Below, piece by piece: positions 10,313 to 21,928 of a DNA stretch of 64,000 nucleotides (the first letter of the stretch is position 1; every line of letters begins with the position of its first letter). This DNA comes from Podaxis mareebaensis (lineage: Eukaryota; Basidiomycota; Agaricomycetes; Agaricales; Agaricaceae). The notes under the pieces were generated by a model that ran no database searches, was not told the DNA's origin, and saw nothing but the letters and a program-made list of their open reading frames with translations. The stretch is taken from assembly GCA_018524725.1 (NCBI GenBank), contig JAEUWP010000125.1, positions 21,506 through 85,505 of the forward strand. The letters are read 5' to 3'. The translations under genes and the position numbers were made by a program.

Positions 10313-12295
10313 AGGCCTTTTTGTGCGTAAATATTTTGCTTAGCTGTTCAAACAGTCTGTTTGTATCCGAGCTCCGGTCTCTTCGCATTTTGTAGTTCTG
10401 ACCATTTAGCGTCATTCTGATCCGAGGGATTTTCCGCTATTGTTATAAAGGATACCTCCGTCTCGAAGGTTTCATATGCGAGCTCGGAGACAAAAGAACT
10501 GACAGTCATCAGTGAGCAACGCATCCCATGAGCAGCAAATCCCACTCTCAGGGTCGGGGATAATTGAATCACAAAATCAGCGGTTTCATAGCGATAGGCC
10601 ACACGACAGCCTCGCCAAAGGCTGTTGTGATCAAGCCAATGCGTTCGAAACTCTGGATAACGGATCCGCCTTGATAACGGCTCCTTCGGAGATGTTTGGT
10701 TCCTCACTTTCTATTTTGAGCGAAACTTGGTGTTCTCATCCATCCATCATTCTCGCGTACCTCATGCAACAGGAAGCCCTTTCCCCGCGATGTCAAGCCA
10801 AATAGACCTTCCCCAATGCTGTCAAGTAGGTACCGAAGAAGCGGACATGCCGCTCCTTCTCACTCTGAGTTTGGTGATCTGATCGGCCGCTCATACCACT
10901 GTCAAGTAGAAGCACTCTCATTGGACGTGTATGAGAACAATTGCCCTCAATCATCGCTGTTATTAATATCACCATGTCCACTAGATGACTTTCTATTGCC
11001 CGTGTCTATCTAGAATCCCGGGATGTCTTCAGGTGGTTAGAATAATCTAGCTTAAAATGAGTGACGTGGTTCTTTTCCGCATTATCTGCGACCGTCAATT
11101 TGTTGTCGGGATGCGTGTGCCAGTCCGTCCGTGATATTCAGCTACGAGTAGCAGAGGCAACGCTTTCCCCGAGACCAAGCTGGTAAGGCAAAGAGTCTTC
11201 AATGGCACGTTGAGGGTCCTCTGAGAAATTTGAAGGTGGCTTCAAATCGGTCCGATCCAAGTGGAGTCCATGACGTAGAGAATGGGTCCGCGAAAAACGA
11301 CGAGAAGCCTCGATGCACAGACACCCAGTGCGTTCTAGATTTGTGGTATTCTTGAAACTATTCCTTGCTGATCACTGAGCTTTCTTGTCTTCATGCCCAG
11401 GAGATGGCTTGGTGGCAATCGTTCTAGGATGACTCTACGAGGGAAGGATTGACGTTTCATAGAGGCCGATTCATTTTAGCCCAGTGGATTTCGGCGCTGA
11501 GCGCCGCTTGAAACTTATGCAGCGGTTTGTACTGAGCCATCTTGATGCCTGATGATCACCTCAACGCCCTGACAATCCCTTATGTTATCTGACATCTTAA
11601 CATTACATGGGATTCCCGTATGGACCTTCCATTCGGTTGCCAAACCAAGCTGGTGCTCTTGTATCATCCTAGAACTCCGGCAAGACCGATCACACTCTCC
11701 GTCCGCTCATCCTCCCTGTTTCCGAAAACATAGCCCTGATGTCACAGCATGTACACCTAGCCAATCGCGGAAATTACGTAGCAGACAGGCAACTGGATAC
11801 CTCTCCCACATGCCGACGATAGCATGCAACTTTCCTATGAGCTCAAGGGCAAACAGGTACTTGGTAACCCGCTTTAGTAGTCTTCATGGTAACACATATA
11901 GTCTGCGCGGTGATCATAGACAGCTCCACAATGGGCTAATGTGTTAGTTGGACCTTAATCTTTCACGCAGTTATTATTGGATCAAGCGTTTCGCCGATAA
12001 GTTGAAATTACGGAATTGGACTTAAGAACCTTGATTCCACTTAGTACGCTTCTTTGATGGCGCTGGAATTTTGTGGTCTGAATTGGTGTGGCGCCTTACT
12101 AGGATAAAACGGATGGATGTGATGGATTTTTGCCCCCCTCTGACCCTCCGCTCCTGTTGACTTGTGCCCGTGTGTGCGCGTCTAAAGTTCTTGGGTCTCG
12201 CTATACCCCCGCTTTACGAATCCAACAGTCCTTGTCACTCTTTTTCCTACCTTCGTTATTCTCAGGACTCTTTGGGTGTTGAATTGTTAGAAGAG
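10313..12295. other. Long intergenic stretch, no gene seen
   Basis: Nearly 2 kb with only short, unrelated frames on both strands. None shows splice-supported continuity or a known motif. It may hold old, degraded sequence or regulatory DNA of the membrane-protein gene that follows. Confidence 0.4.
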
Positions 12296-13721
12296 ATGGT
12301 GAAAGAGAAGTTCCCAATTGATGCTGCGCAGCTTGTTGGGATGTTCATGGAGAGCGTATTCTATGGGTAAGAACTTATGCTCACCATCCAAGGAGAAATA
12401 GACAACTTAGGCACTCCTTCCACCGCATTTCCCCTGGCGTTTTTGTAATCATTCGAGCAGTGAGTGAACCGGCTTGTCAAGTGGACGACTCACTGACAAC
12501 GTAACATGGCACTAGGAATATTTTTAGTGACATTCTTTGATTGTCTTCGGGTGTTGACCATGTTAGAGGGGAGGTTCAAGCCCTTCGCACATGTTCACCT
12601 CAAGATGGTCTTTGCCGCCATTGCGATGTTTGTGTTTGCATCTCTGGATGTCGCGTTTCACCTACGCCACAACCTCGATGCCTTCACAGCTTATGAAGGG
12701 GACCCAATTCATGAATTCTCTAATGTGTCAAACTGGGTTAACGTGATGAGTATGGGGTGCTATGTGGCGCAGACATTTGTTGGGGACAGTATTCTGGCGA
12801 GTTTCGCCTCTTCTACTTTGCCTTGAACGCTGTGCTAAGCCCTGGAGTAGCTATACAGGTGTTGGATCATCTGGAGCCGGAACTGGTTGATTATCGTGGT
12901 GCCCGCCGTGTTCTGGTTAGGTGGCACTGGTATGTTTTTCTGGTATATGATCTTGACCAACTAAACAAAATACAATCAGTATGCGGGATATTGACGATCT
13001 ATACTGAGGCGACATTGCGCGACAACAATGCTCTGCTTAATGCGTCTAATTTGGTCCCGTTTATCACGAGCATGCTTAGTCTGACCTTGGTCACTAACCT
13101 ACTAACAACGTGTAAGTTCCTTTCCCGTCTCTCTTGACGTGAATGTTTGATGGAAGCTTCGAATGTCTGGTAGCCCTAATGGTATACCGTATCCAAAAAA
13201 TCAGGAAAAGGCTGAAACACAAGTCCAACTCGACGACCTACACACCCTTGACAAATGTGATGAGGTTGCTGATCGAATCAGGACTATTATATACAACATC
13301 CGTTGTCGTGCTATTCATCCTTTACATGTCGTCAAATAACGGGCAGTATGGTGTTTCTAATGCTGTAAGTCATTCCAGTTATCTTTGTGCTTCCGGAGGT
13401 TGATCTCGGCTTCACCTAAGGTCGTTCAAATCATCGTAAGTCGCTGAGGTATACGGCTTACCTGAGGGTTACATGACGATGAAACGACAGGGTATCACCT
13501 TCAATTTGATAATTACTCGTGTAGACCGTGGAGAAGCAACACAACCGGCGTCGCAGAATCTGCATACTGGAGCTACCGTGGCACTGCATACCATCAGCAT
13601 ACAAACCACAGTCTCTCGCTTTGCTGATCCTATTGATCCGCCTAAGGTCATCATACCGGAAGGAAGTATGGAGACGCAAAGGGACAACAATAGTCAGAAA
13701 GAAGCATGGCATGCATACTAG
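12296..13721 (+). CDS. Fungal multi-pass (about 7-TM) membrane protein, uncharacterised; start exon disrupted or alternative
   Basis: This belongs to a serpentine membrane-protein family common in Agaricomycetes; its function is unknown. Exons after the start fit in phase: 12516..12796, 12851..12929, 12980..13111, 13174..13364, 13421..13435 and 13491..13721. Hydrophobic segments include FLVTFFDCLRVL, VFAAIAMFVFASLDVAF, WLIIVVPAVFWLG, LVPFITSMLSLTL and SVVVLFILYMSSN. Typical strings are FVGDSIL-LYRCW, ILTIYTEATL and FNLIITRVDRGEATQ. A plausible first exon 12296..12366 (ending MFMESVFYG) does not join in phase with exon 2. One extra G in ATGGGTAAG would explain this. A start at ATG 12506, read straight into exon 2, gives an open 312-aa protein. 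The intron after 12796 has a GC donor (CTG|GCGAGT). Confidence 0.7.
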
Positions 13722-14094
13722 ATTTCGTGAGCAAAGAAGTTAGAATAGGAGAAGTAATCAGCAGGACTTGAGTTATAGAGTGAGAAAATTGACTTTGTTG
13801 AACTTCCGAACTGTTGTATATTTGTACTCTGACCGCTCGTTTGTATCACCCCTCGTTTCTGTAATATGTACCTCACTGCCCGTAATCTCACAAATCCACC
13901 GGTTAAGGCCAACGTCACAACGTCATGGAACATGCCCGGCCGGAGCTGAAAGCCACTTCCCGAGAATTATCCAAATGTGGTAAGACACTCGGAGGCAGTC
14001 CAGGGACGCGGGAGGACTGTAATTGGGCCGGCTCCAGTATCCGCCCGTCTGCACACTTGCCTCATTCTTCTTCAGGACCTTCAGCTCCTCCAGC
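13722..14094. other. Intergenic, upstream of Rab18-like gene
   Basis: This 373-bp spacer holds the 3' UTR of the membrane-protein gene and the promoter/5' UTR of the Rab gene. A pyrimidine-rich CTCATTCTTCTTC tract lies just before the Rab start. No other feature is seen. Confidence 0.4.
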
Positions 14095-14980
14095 ATGCCA
14101 CCAACACCTTCTGCGACGCAACCTATCAATGTTAAGCTTCTTCTCATCGGCAACTCTTCCGTTGGGAAGTCAAGCCTTTTGCTCCGGTTTTCAGATGAAC
14201 AATGGCTCCCTGAAGACGAGAGCAGTGCGACAATTGGAGTCGACTTTCGCGTCCGTTGCGTTTTAGATTAGTATATCGGACGGATTTCTCTAACGCTTAA
14301 TACTTTTAGGTCCACAAGATGGAGGTGAAAGGGAAGAGAGTCAAACTAAGTATATGGGTGATTACCATGTTCCCAGCGCACCCCATGAACAAATGGTGAC
14401 CTCATTTTTCTAAGGACACTGCGGGCCAAGAACGATTCCGGACTATCACATCATCATACTATCGCGGAGCTCAAGGAATCATACTTGGTACGCCCATAAA
14501 TCTCCTATCAGGCATTCCTCTCTAACACGGGTTCCAGTCTATGACGTCTCGAACCGAGAGACTTTTGATGCCCTACCTCGTTGGTACAGTGAGCTCGAAA
14601 CCTACGTCTCCAGTTCCGTTGTCAAGATTCTCGTTGGGAACAAAGTTGACAAAGTTGGCCCAATTTCGCAACCAAACCTGATTCCTTTGCTAATACATTA
14701 TTAGGAATTTTCGCGGCAGGTGCCCACCGCTGAAGGCCAACGATTTGCTGAACGAATGGATTCCCTCTTCATCGAAGCCTCCGCCAAGACAGCGGTTGGT
14801 GTAAAAGAAGTGTTCACTGATGTGGTGGAAAAGATACTCGACACTCCAGAGCTTTGGGACAGCGCTGCGAGAGGCCACAATACGAGTGGCGGCAATGGTG
14901 GAATGCCTGGGGGAGTTCAGGTCGTGGGTCTTCGTGCCGACAACACTCAGTCCCAAGACGCTGGCAGCTGCGCATGCTGA
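14095..14980 (+). CDS. Rab18-like small GTPase
   Basis: A membrane-traffic GTPase of the Rab18/RabC branch, expected on ER-derived membranes or lipid droplets. Five exons (14095..14250, 14310..14357, 14415..14487, 14538..14653, 14705..14980) join in phase to 222 aa. The P-loop is GNSSVGKS (residues 19-26). The switch I threonine sits in ATIGVDF, switch II in [10 protein letters not shown], and base recognition in GNKVDK and EASAK. The effector-side sequence ([35 protein letters not shown]) and the FIEASAK ... [11 protein letters not shown] helix are closest to Rab18. The C-terminus ends CAC, a CXC signal for double geranylgeranylation. All catalytic residues, including the switch II Gln, are present. 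Confidence 0.93.
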
Positions 14981-15346
14981 ACAACAGACACCGCCTCGGG
15001 GTACAAACCCCGCAGCAATGGATTGCTTCGCGAATCCGGCCCACATTATGACAGGTCGCGATACAGCTTATCTTGCAATGCTTTGTACATTAACTTCACA
15101 CCTTGATGACTTCTGTATACCCTCACCAGTCCCTAGTAATTGCTTTTGAGTTTTTACTGAGCACAGATTGTAATTGATCGATATTCGACAGCTTTGTACG
15201 ACGTTTCCAGTTCAATAAATAGGTTGGGTAACAACAAACCATAAGGCGCGTCAGAGTCAGGTAAGAATTAGAATCCTGGACGAGGCGGTTACAAGGAGAC
15301 AAGATCATTGGTATCCAAGAACGGACAGGGATAGGAATTGCGACCC
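14981..15346. other. Intergenic between convergent genes
   Basis: This holds the 3' UTR of the Rab gene (plus) and of the DUF6534-type gene (minus). Nothing else is recognised. Confidence 0.4.
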
Positions 15347-17000
15347 TCAGGCGGGTCGAAAGTCCGCTACAGGGGGGCAGGAACTTCGAATCCCTTCGTA
15401 TGAACTACTTTTACAACACTGTTCCATCCCACCCATCTCAACGTCATCATTCGGATTGGATTTGAGTTCAACCTGTTCTGGTGCTTTCACGGAGCTTATA
15501 ACAGATATTTCGCCAAGGGTGCCCAGATTTGAGTATATGTGTTTGCCAGTGATGCTCGAGTTGGTTCCCGCAAAGGCATCACGTCCTGGAGTGTTCCATC
15601 TGGGTGATCCCAACTCTCTTGCTCCAGTGCGACTTTGTGGATGGTTCTCATGGTAGAGTCGCTGGTTGAGAAGAACCATGAAACAGTTGCTATACCTGTA
15701 GCGAAGTGAGCATTCGAGTTCTGGAGCGTTACTAGAATACGAACAATTTCCCGAGAATATAGCCACTGTGTTCAATAATCAGTCTGAAGCCAGTCAAGTT
15801 GGTTGGGATGGGCTTACCCCGTTAAATGGATATTAGTGAACTACCGCTGGATTAGTCTAGGATAATCAAACAATGACGGTCATGCTTACAGGCGGGGCAA
15901 CTGGCTTTATCAAAAACATAATAACAGTCGCCATTGCAACAGCAGCTGTAAATAAGTTCCGCTATGAGTCTAGACTATGGATGGAGGTAAGACGCACCTG
16001 TCAGAATGTTGGTCTCCAGAGTGAGAATAAGAAGACGACCCATGGCCACCATGACGTTTTCACTAGCAGGCTGACGCCTAAATTTCACCAGCTGAAAGCA
16101 GAAGCTGTAAGAGATGTTTGTTGTTACCATTAGTTTCTAAGAGGGCGTACAAGGTAAGTCATAGAGGTCGCAATGAGGATATCGGTAACAGCGCTTGCCC
16201 AGAGCCAGAGCTACAAATGAAGGTTAGTCAACGTATGTTAGACATGTCGACAGCAAGAAAAAACAAACCATAACCGGTACATAGAATCCCGGCTTAACAT
16301 TTGGGACAATCTTGATTATACAATCCTGAAATGCTGTTATTCATTGAGTGTTGACTACACAGGAAGCTTATACTCACATAAATGCCGACCACCATTCCGT
16401 TAACACCGCCAACAAGGGCAAGCTAAGAGTATATGTCAAACCGATCTCTATGCATGAATCTCAAAGTCGACGTACGAAACTAACGATGACTGGAAAAACC
16501 CTCCATTTACTGAGAACCCAGACTCGCCAACAGTAGACGAGTTGAACGATGAGGGCGATAATACCATCAATGAACGGTGAGTCTATACTCGCGATACCAA
16601 ATTCGAGCATGGCATCATAGTTGCCGAAGTTGTAGACAAACCAATGGAAAGCATCAACCATTGTCATTATGGTCTGGACGGTATCGAGCATGAAAAGAAT
16701 ATGGACTAGGGAGCTGAGTCAGATGCGTAAAGGATTCACGTTTCCGCCAGGCGCACCGATGGCCTTGAGGAACTTGTTGTCCTTATTGGCGGCGTGTTTG
16801 CAGTATAAAACTGATAGTGTTGTGATTCAGTGAGTGAGCCTGAGAGGGCGTAACAGACAACGAACAGTATTGCATAATCAGGATGCCATAGAGCCACCAG
16901 TTGAGGACAATGCCAACCAGCTACAAATCATGAGTAGGTGGGTATATCAACAGTTTCCGAAGGAGATGACATACAGGCGGGCCTGTTCTATTGTGGACAT
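15347..17000 (-). CDS. DUF6534-type multi-pass membrane protein
   Basis: An uncharacterised basidiomycete membrane protein with about seven helices. Eleven exons from 16920 down to 15347 keep phase (1056 nt): 16866..16920, 16757..16810, 16476..16705, 16378..16422, 16275..16325, 16151..16210, 15998..16091, 15890..15945, 15818..15840, 15745..15783 and 15347..15695. Family strings are VGIVLNWWLYGILIMQY, FMLDTVQTIMTMVDAFHWF, GIIALIVQLVYCWRVW and GYILGKLYSNCFMVLLNQR. The 23-nt exon 15818..15840 is needed to keep the frame. The first exon is not settled. ATG at 16998-17000 (MSTIEQARLY) reaches phase 0 only through a weak GTCATC donor. The cytoplasmic tail of about 110 aa is Ser/polar-rich. The ligand or role is unknown. 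Confidence 0.78.
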
Positions 17001-19933
17001 CCAGTGAGCGCGGGCAATCCAGTACTCATGAAACTCTTACTTCAAGGCATTATTTCTTGGCGAATCGGCACTCTTGCTGGGACCTAGGGCCATAGCTGAT
17101 TAATGGTTGTAGTAGCGCCTAAGCAAGGTGAGAGACGCAGAATGTGCTTCACCCCTTTGGCTTTAAATTAACCTCCAGACTGACACTTATGCCTACAGTA
17201 TCATTCATAACAAGAACATCAGAGACGCATTTGGAGATCAAAGTTGTGATTGTCAAGCAGGAAAGGCTTATTTGGTTGCCCTAAAAATGAACCGAAGCTG
17301 TCACACGAGGCGAACCCGAATAAAAAAGTCTCGCTGAGGGTGCCATGGATTTTGAATGCGTGAGAATTGTATTGGATCTGCAATTCAGATATCATGTGTT
17401 TAAAATCCATGGTACCCTCCATGGAGCTCATTCATCTTGGTCTGTCTCTAGTGTGTAGGACCGGGTGCTTCTTCTATTAATGCAGCACCCTTCCCACGAG
17501 TCGAAGTGATAATCGTCTAAATATCAGCGCAAGCCGCTCGTGTATAATGATACATATCAATGTCCCATCCCCTGCATAATGTTTGCGGTGATATGCACTG
17601 GTGTTCAGAGATGTAAAGATAACACAGATGCCTGCATCAGGAGGAGCGGATTTGTTATGACTGTGGCTTAGTACTGCCATGCCTATCATCGGCGTCTGAG
17701 TCTGTGACTATTGACATAGTACCTATGTCAATTGATGATTATTTCTGAGTATCGTAGTCTATAAAGGAATACAATGACTAGTACGCGCTTCCGAGTATGG
17801 CATCAGGGGGGTCTGGAAGGTCACATGACTAGGAAGCTATTCTGAATGTCGTATAGTCTGCATATTGCTGACATAATGAGCAGAGAACGCGTCCAATTAA
17901 CATGTCTTAGCGAGTCGGGGGTATACCCTGCATCCCTCATTGGAATCAAATGAAGAGCGGGAGCTCTGCAGTGTGGTAGCTACTTGATGTAAAGCGTTCA
18001 AGCATGGACCTCACGTCTGTCGTGCCTGTTGGTGTCTATAATAGGTACTCAAATAGTATGACAGAAAGCTATTTGCACAACTAAGTTGGATAGGGGGGTG
18101 TCTAAAATATCTGTGTAAATAGTCCTAAAAACGACTAAATGAGCCTATTAATCCTATAATAGACAATCCGTGATTGCCGAAGTGAGAGGTGTCTTCTACA
18201 CGATGAGAGCAAGTCGGCTTCTGATGTATCAAGTTCCCTTTGTTTCATTGTAATTACAAGAAGGATGATTCTCAGCAATGAGTCAAATTCAACGCCACCT
18301 CACAGATGTATATCCAGATGCAGCCCAGGCTGGTGCGGGGTGATAATCAAAACTTTGGCATCTGACAACAGTTTATTTCCCCCGCCATCTAGGAAGCACA
18401 GGGCACAGGATAATGGGGACGTCATCTTCAGAGCCCACGGTCCTGAAAATTTGCTGGACTCAGAGGTCATTGAGAGTTATGTTCTCCATGGAAAAGAGAC
18501 TAGAGTGGCCACCAAGTCTGATGGCCAGAAATTAAAGAAGATGGTGCCGCCGTCGAATTGAGTCATTCATAACCTTGTGGCCAGGCTTGGAGGGTATTGC
18601 GTTGGGTTGGCATGACTGGACTTATTCATACCAGCATCATTGAAAAACATGTCTATTTTTCTAATAATAAGGTAAAAAGAGATGAAAAGGAACTGAGGGT
18701 ACTGGCTGTGTTACATCAATAGAATACAATATGATAACCACCAGTTAGGGGTGATCCCAATCATCGGTTGACAGGACATGAGCATTCGTCACGTAAAGGT
18801 AATCCTAGTTCAGTCCTGCTTACAGCGGCTCTCGTTCTGTCTGTTCATGTCGAACAGGTCATTCTAATATAGGAGCAAGCGACTCATCGCATTGATAGAC
18901 CAATAGACGACAAAGGTGTCACAATAGCATTCATGCTTGGCGCACTGAGAGATTGACGTGCGTTTTTGCTAGTCTGCTGGGAACGAGTATATAATGCCCG
19001 AACAAATTTATTCTTGGATCCCATCCACCTCTGTTTGTCACTCTGGGACATCTCTGCTCTGCAAAGGCGATGCCTCGATTAAGTTGATTTGCACACCGCG
19101 AGTGAGCGAACGAAGGCAGCAGGGAGAGGTCAGAGTTGTTGGCCGTAAATCACGACCACGAGTCGGGCACTCGTTTGCCTTTCCCTCTGTATCATCGCGT
19201 TTGATGGCTAAGGCCACTTCGTCCATCTTTCGGCAGTGATCTCTGCCTGAATTTGCGACTGGTTCTCCTGAAAAGTGCAATTGGGCTGCAAACGGATGAG
19301 ACTACCCAAAGCATAATACCTGACACTGGCAATACTGTGGGTTCAGCAGCCTATCACACTGCCAAGAACTGTCCACGGCGAAACTCTACTAAGTCTCATT
19401 CGTTCCCGCTATGTCACACCAACTCCGCATAAGCCCTTCTTTCGTCGAAGGGATAGGTGGTAACCAAGCCTGCAATCATGAAATCCGGCATTAGACAGAT
19501 ATTGTTGTGCCTATGACCCATACCCCCTATGGTATGCAGAAATCATGCCTTCCCCGGCGAGCATTCTTCTGGACAGAACTTTGGTGCGTCGTATCCAATA
19601 CTTCAGAAGGTGAAGATTGTATGACCGTAACAACCGGACAGGTCCAACGCCAAAGGGACGCCACCTCCTTCCAACGGACGAACGGAACCGAGCTCCAAGT
19701 GGATTTGGAGTGGAGACAAATAATGTTCATGAATCAACCATCGCCTGGTGCGCCAAAAGCCTGATACCATTGCGGACTTCGACGACTTTCGTCCTCAGAA
19801 GCCAAAGCTCCCAAGGTGCATATGGGAGAAGCACGACGGGGCCGGGCAGGGGCCATGCATAAAATAGTGACAGCATCGTTCCCTCAGAGACTTTTTATAT
19901 AATACGTCCCCGCGGGACCTCCCAGGCTCCAAC
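17001..19933. other. 2.9-kb gene-poor, AT-rich stretch
   Basis: Many short frames on both strands are interrupted, and none joins by good splice sites or shows a known motif. An AT-rich zone around 17690-18250 and 18600-18900 has almost no open frame. It sits directly before mobile element A. I cannot assign a gene, RNA or known transposon to it. Confidence 0.4.
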
Positions 19934-19950
19934 TACAGTCACCTCTCTCT

Positions 19951-20100
19951 TAACCCATATCTCTAATAACCCATACTCTCCAGTAACCCATAGCTTTTTC
20001 CTTCCACTGAGTTGGTACGCGGGGGTTCCACGCCCATAACCCATAACTTTACCATACCCCATAACCCATAGGTCATCCGGGCCAAAAACCCATAGCGCCC
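19951..20100. repeat. Subterminal ATAACCCATA repeats, left end of element A
   Basis: The unit (A)TAACCCATA or AAACCCATA recurs about seven times between 19951 and 20095, mostly in the same orientation, with spacers that match element B (for example the CCTTCCAC block and the GCCAAAAACCCATAGCGCC block near 20081-20099). Subterminal repeats like these often bind a transposase; that role here is inference. Confidence 0.7.
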
Positions 20101-20250
20101 ATGACATAATACAATAGATTTATATCAAAATATGACCAATAGCACGATCTTCACATCCAACACAGCAAGTCTCATATGTCAACAATGGTACTGAGTAGCC
20201 AAAAGAAAGAAAAAAATGTGTCAAAGTGTTTTTTTGCGACTGCCTACCTC

Positions 20251-20946
20251 ATGCCACCCAAGCCAGCCACCCTTCTTGAGACATTGGAAAAGAGCCTGCG
20301 TGTTCTTAAACACCAGGTATCAGCTCGGAAGACTTCCCTCGAGTCCCAGTTGTCCAGAGGCGAAAAAATTACAACCGCAGATGAAGAATGGCTTGATAAT
20401 GAGGTCAACCTTGTGGAAGAAACTCGTATTGTTGCTCTGTTCAAGGAGTCTCCGACGAAGCAAGTTGATACCCTCGATGAAGTGCAGCAACTCACAGTAA
20501 AGAAGTTGCGGGAAGCTGCAGGTGACTTGCCTATGACAGTGGGCAAGAAGCGGAAACGTATGTGAATTCAGTGGATTCTATTTAAAATAACTACTCTTCC
20601 AGGCCCGGAAATGACGGTGCTGCCGTCAAGGGTCAACAAATAACTCAAAGACCAAGGCAAAATCAAAGTTGAAGCGCGTAAATGCAACACTTGCACAGAC
20701 AGCGAAATTAATGGTGGCGATGATGATGTCGATGATGACTCATTGGAACCAGTCACTGTCGCAAGCCGTCAAAGCTTACTCAAGGCCTCTATGCTCATCA
20801 ATGGGTATCTCTCCACCACAAACCACTCACTCTCAAGGTCAATGGAACAGATTTTGGCGACGTTCAACCGTCAACTTCGTCTGGAGGAGGTAGAAAACCT
20901 AAAGGATGCGAGTATCCTTGATTATTTTCCCCGGAAAGCCATATAG
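20251..20946 (+). pseudogene. Element-borne small gene, coiled-coil-like, one in-frame stop
   Basis: Exon 1 (20251..20557) codes 102 residues. The start MPPKPATLLETLEKSL aligns with the start of the element-B copy. The N-terminal part is rich in Leu, Glu and Lys and looks helical (LETLEKSLRVLKHQV, VKKLREAAGDLP), ending in a basic GKKRKR. A 45-bp GT-AG intron leads into exon 2 (20603..20946) in phase. Exon 2 has an in-frame TAA at 20641-20643, 13 codons in, then stays open to TAG at 20944. It contains an acidic GGDDDVDDDS patch and ends ASILDYFPRKAI. Without that TAA the product would be about 216 aa. No known domain is recognised, and homology to element B shows it was once a coding gene. Confidence 0.55.
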
Positions 20947-21138
20947 TATATGAGTTATGCCTTGTCTCTTCGCTCATAGAAGTCTTTTGCGTAGTATAGC
21001 ACGGAAATGATTCTTTTTTCGATTTTTAATGAATTTATTTGGCGCTAAAAGCCGACCTCTTTGATAACCCATACTCTGTCATAACCCATAGCTCGACCCT
21101 TCCACCGAGGGCTATGGGTTAAGAGAGAGGTGACTGTA

Positions 21139-21928
21139 TCCACTCTCCAAGAGCTTCACATCGGCAAACCTACTCATTAGGTACTGCCCCACTTAACTCC
21201 GAGCTTACCACCCCCTACCTTGCTGGACCACATTAAGCCTTTGACCCGTATGGACTTCGCGGAGCTGGCATGGCATTTGTTCTGATCAAACGCATACGCC
21301 TAGATCAAAATCTGATTGAAATCGTTCAGGCGATGGTACACCGTTTCAAGCACAGGTACTGCGGCTACTCGCTTCCTTGTTTTTGGGGCCCTCAAAGTTT
21401 GTCGTGGTTAGTACTAGCTATTAACATAGCATGAGAGAGAGAGTGTGGGCTCGTTCGGCGTCGGAACCCCCTCCCTCCTCCCCCCCCCAAAAAAAAAGAG
21501 GAAAGAGAACAAGTACCTCCATCTCACCCAATCCCGTGTCTGCATAAACCCGAATAGGCTGCCCTCCCTCATCCAATCCCCTGTACTGAATTGCCTTATC
21601 ATTATTCTTCTCCGTCATTACCGGATTAGCTTATCGGTTCATTACCCCACCTTGTGGAGCTGGAGTCGTTGCTCAGCGGTTCAACTAATTTCTGTTAAAT
21701 GGCAGAGCAAAGCAATCGCACGATTCCTGGACCAGTTCCTGAACCATCAGTTGTTCCTCGCGTGAGCGAGGACCTGACAGCGTGGCGTAGGACGCATGCG
21801 CGACCTGTGTTGCACCTCTCGTAACTTCTTACCAATCGTGAGAATCGCAGTTGGGTCTGACCCACTGATAGATATATATACAACGTACTAGATTGGACGC
21901 CAGCACGCTAGTCCAATAGTTCGATGCC
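21139..21928. other. Intergenic between element A and permease gene
   Basis: No gene is seen. A C-tract followed by an A-tract (CCCCCCCCCCAAAAAAAAA) lies at 21479-21497, and a GAGAGAGAGAG run at 21433. A TATATATAC motif at about 21872-21880 is 50 bp before the permease start codon and may be its TATA region. Confidence 0.4.

Larger units (their letters stand above)
19936..21136 (+). mobile_element. Element A: TA-flanked inverted-repeat element with internal small gene
   Basis: The left end begins CAGTCACCTCTCTCTTAACC and the right end is its exact inverse complement; the perfect terminal inverted repeat is 24 bp. TA flanks both sides (19934-19935 and 21137-21138), the target-site duplication of the Tc1/mariner/pogo (IS630) superfamily, whose ends commonly start with CAGT. 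Inside both ends lie spaced ATAACCCATA repeats (about 19951-20100 and 21064-21120). The core carries a two-exon gene (20251-20946) but no DDE transposase domain that I can see, so the element is probably non-autonomous or carries an unrecognised protein. A diverged copy with the same layout lies at 36629-37430. Strand is given by the internal gene. Confidence 0.8.

Noticed and set aside
19951..20100. ACCCATA repeats as a telomere or telomere relic
   Set aside because: The units are spaced by unique sequence, sit just inside terminal inverted repeats, and recur in the same layout at element B; basidiomycete telomeres are usually TTAGGG arrays.
20176..20250. Upstream in-frame start for the element-A gene
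   Set aside because: The element-B copy starts at the position equivalent to 20251, and the extra N-terminus is not shared.
21479..21497. C10/A9 homopolymer junction as a transposon poly(A) tail
   Set aside because: No target-site duplication or element body could be found next to it.
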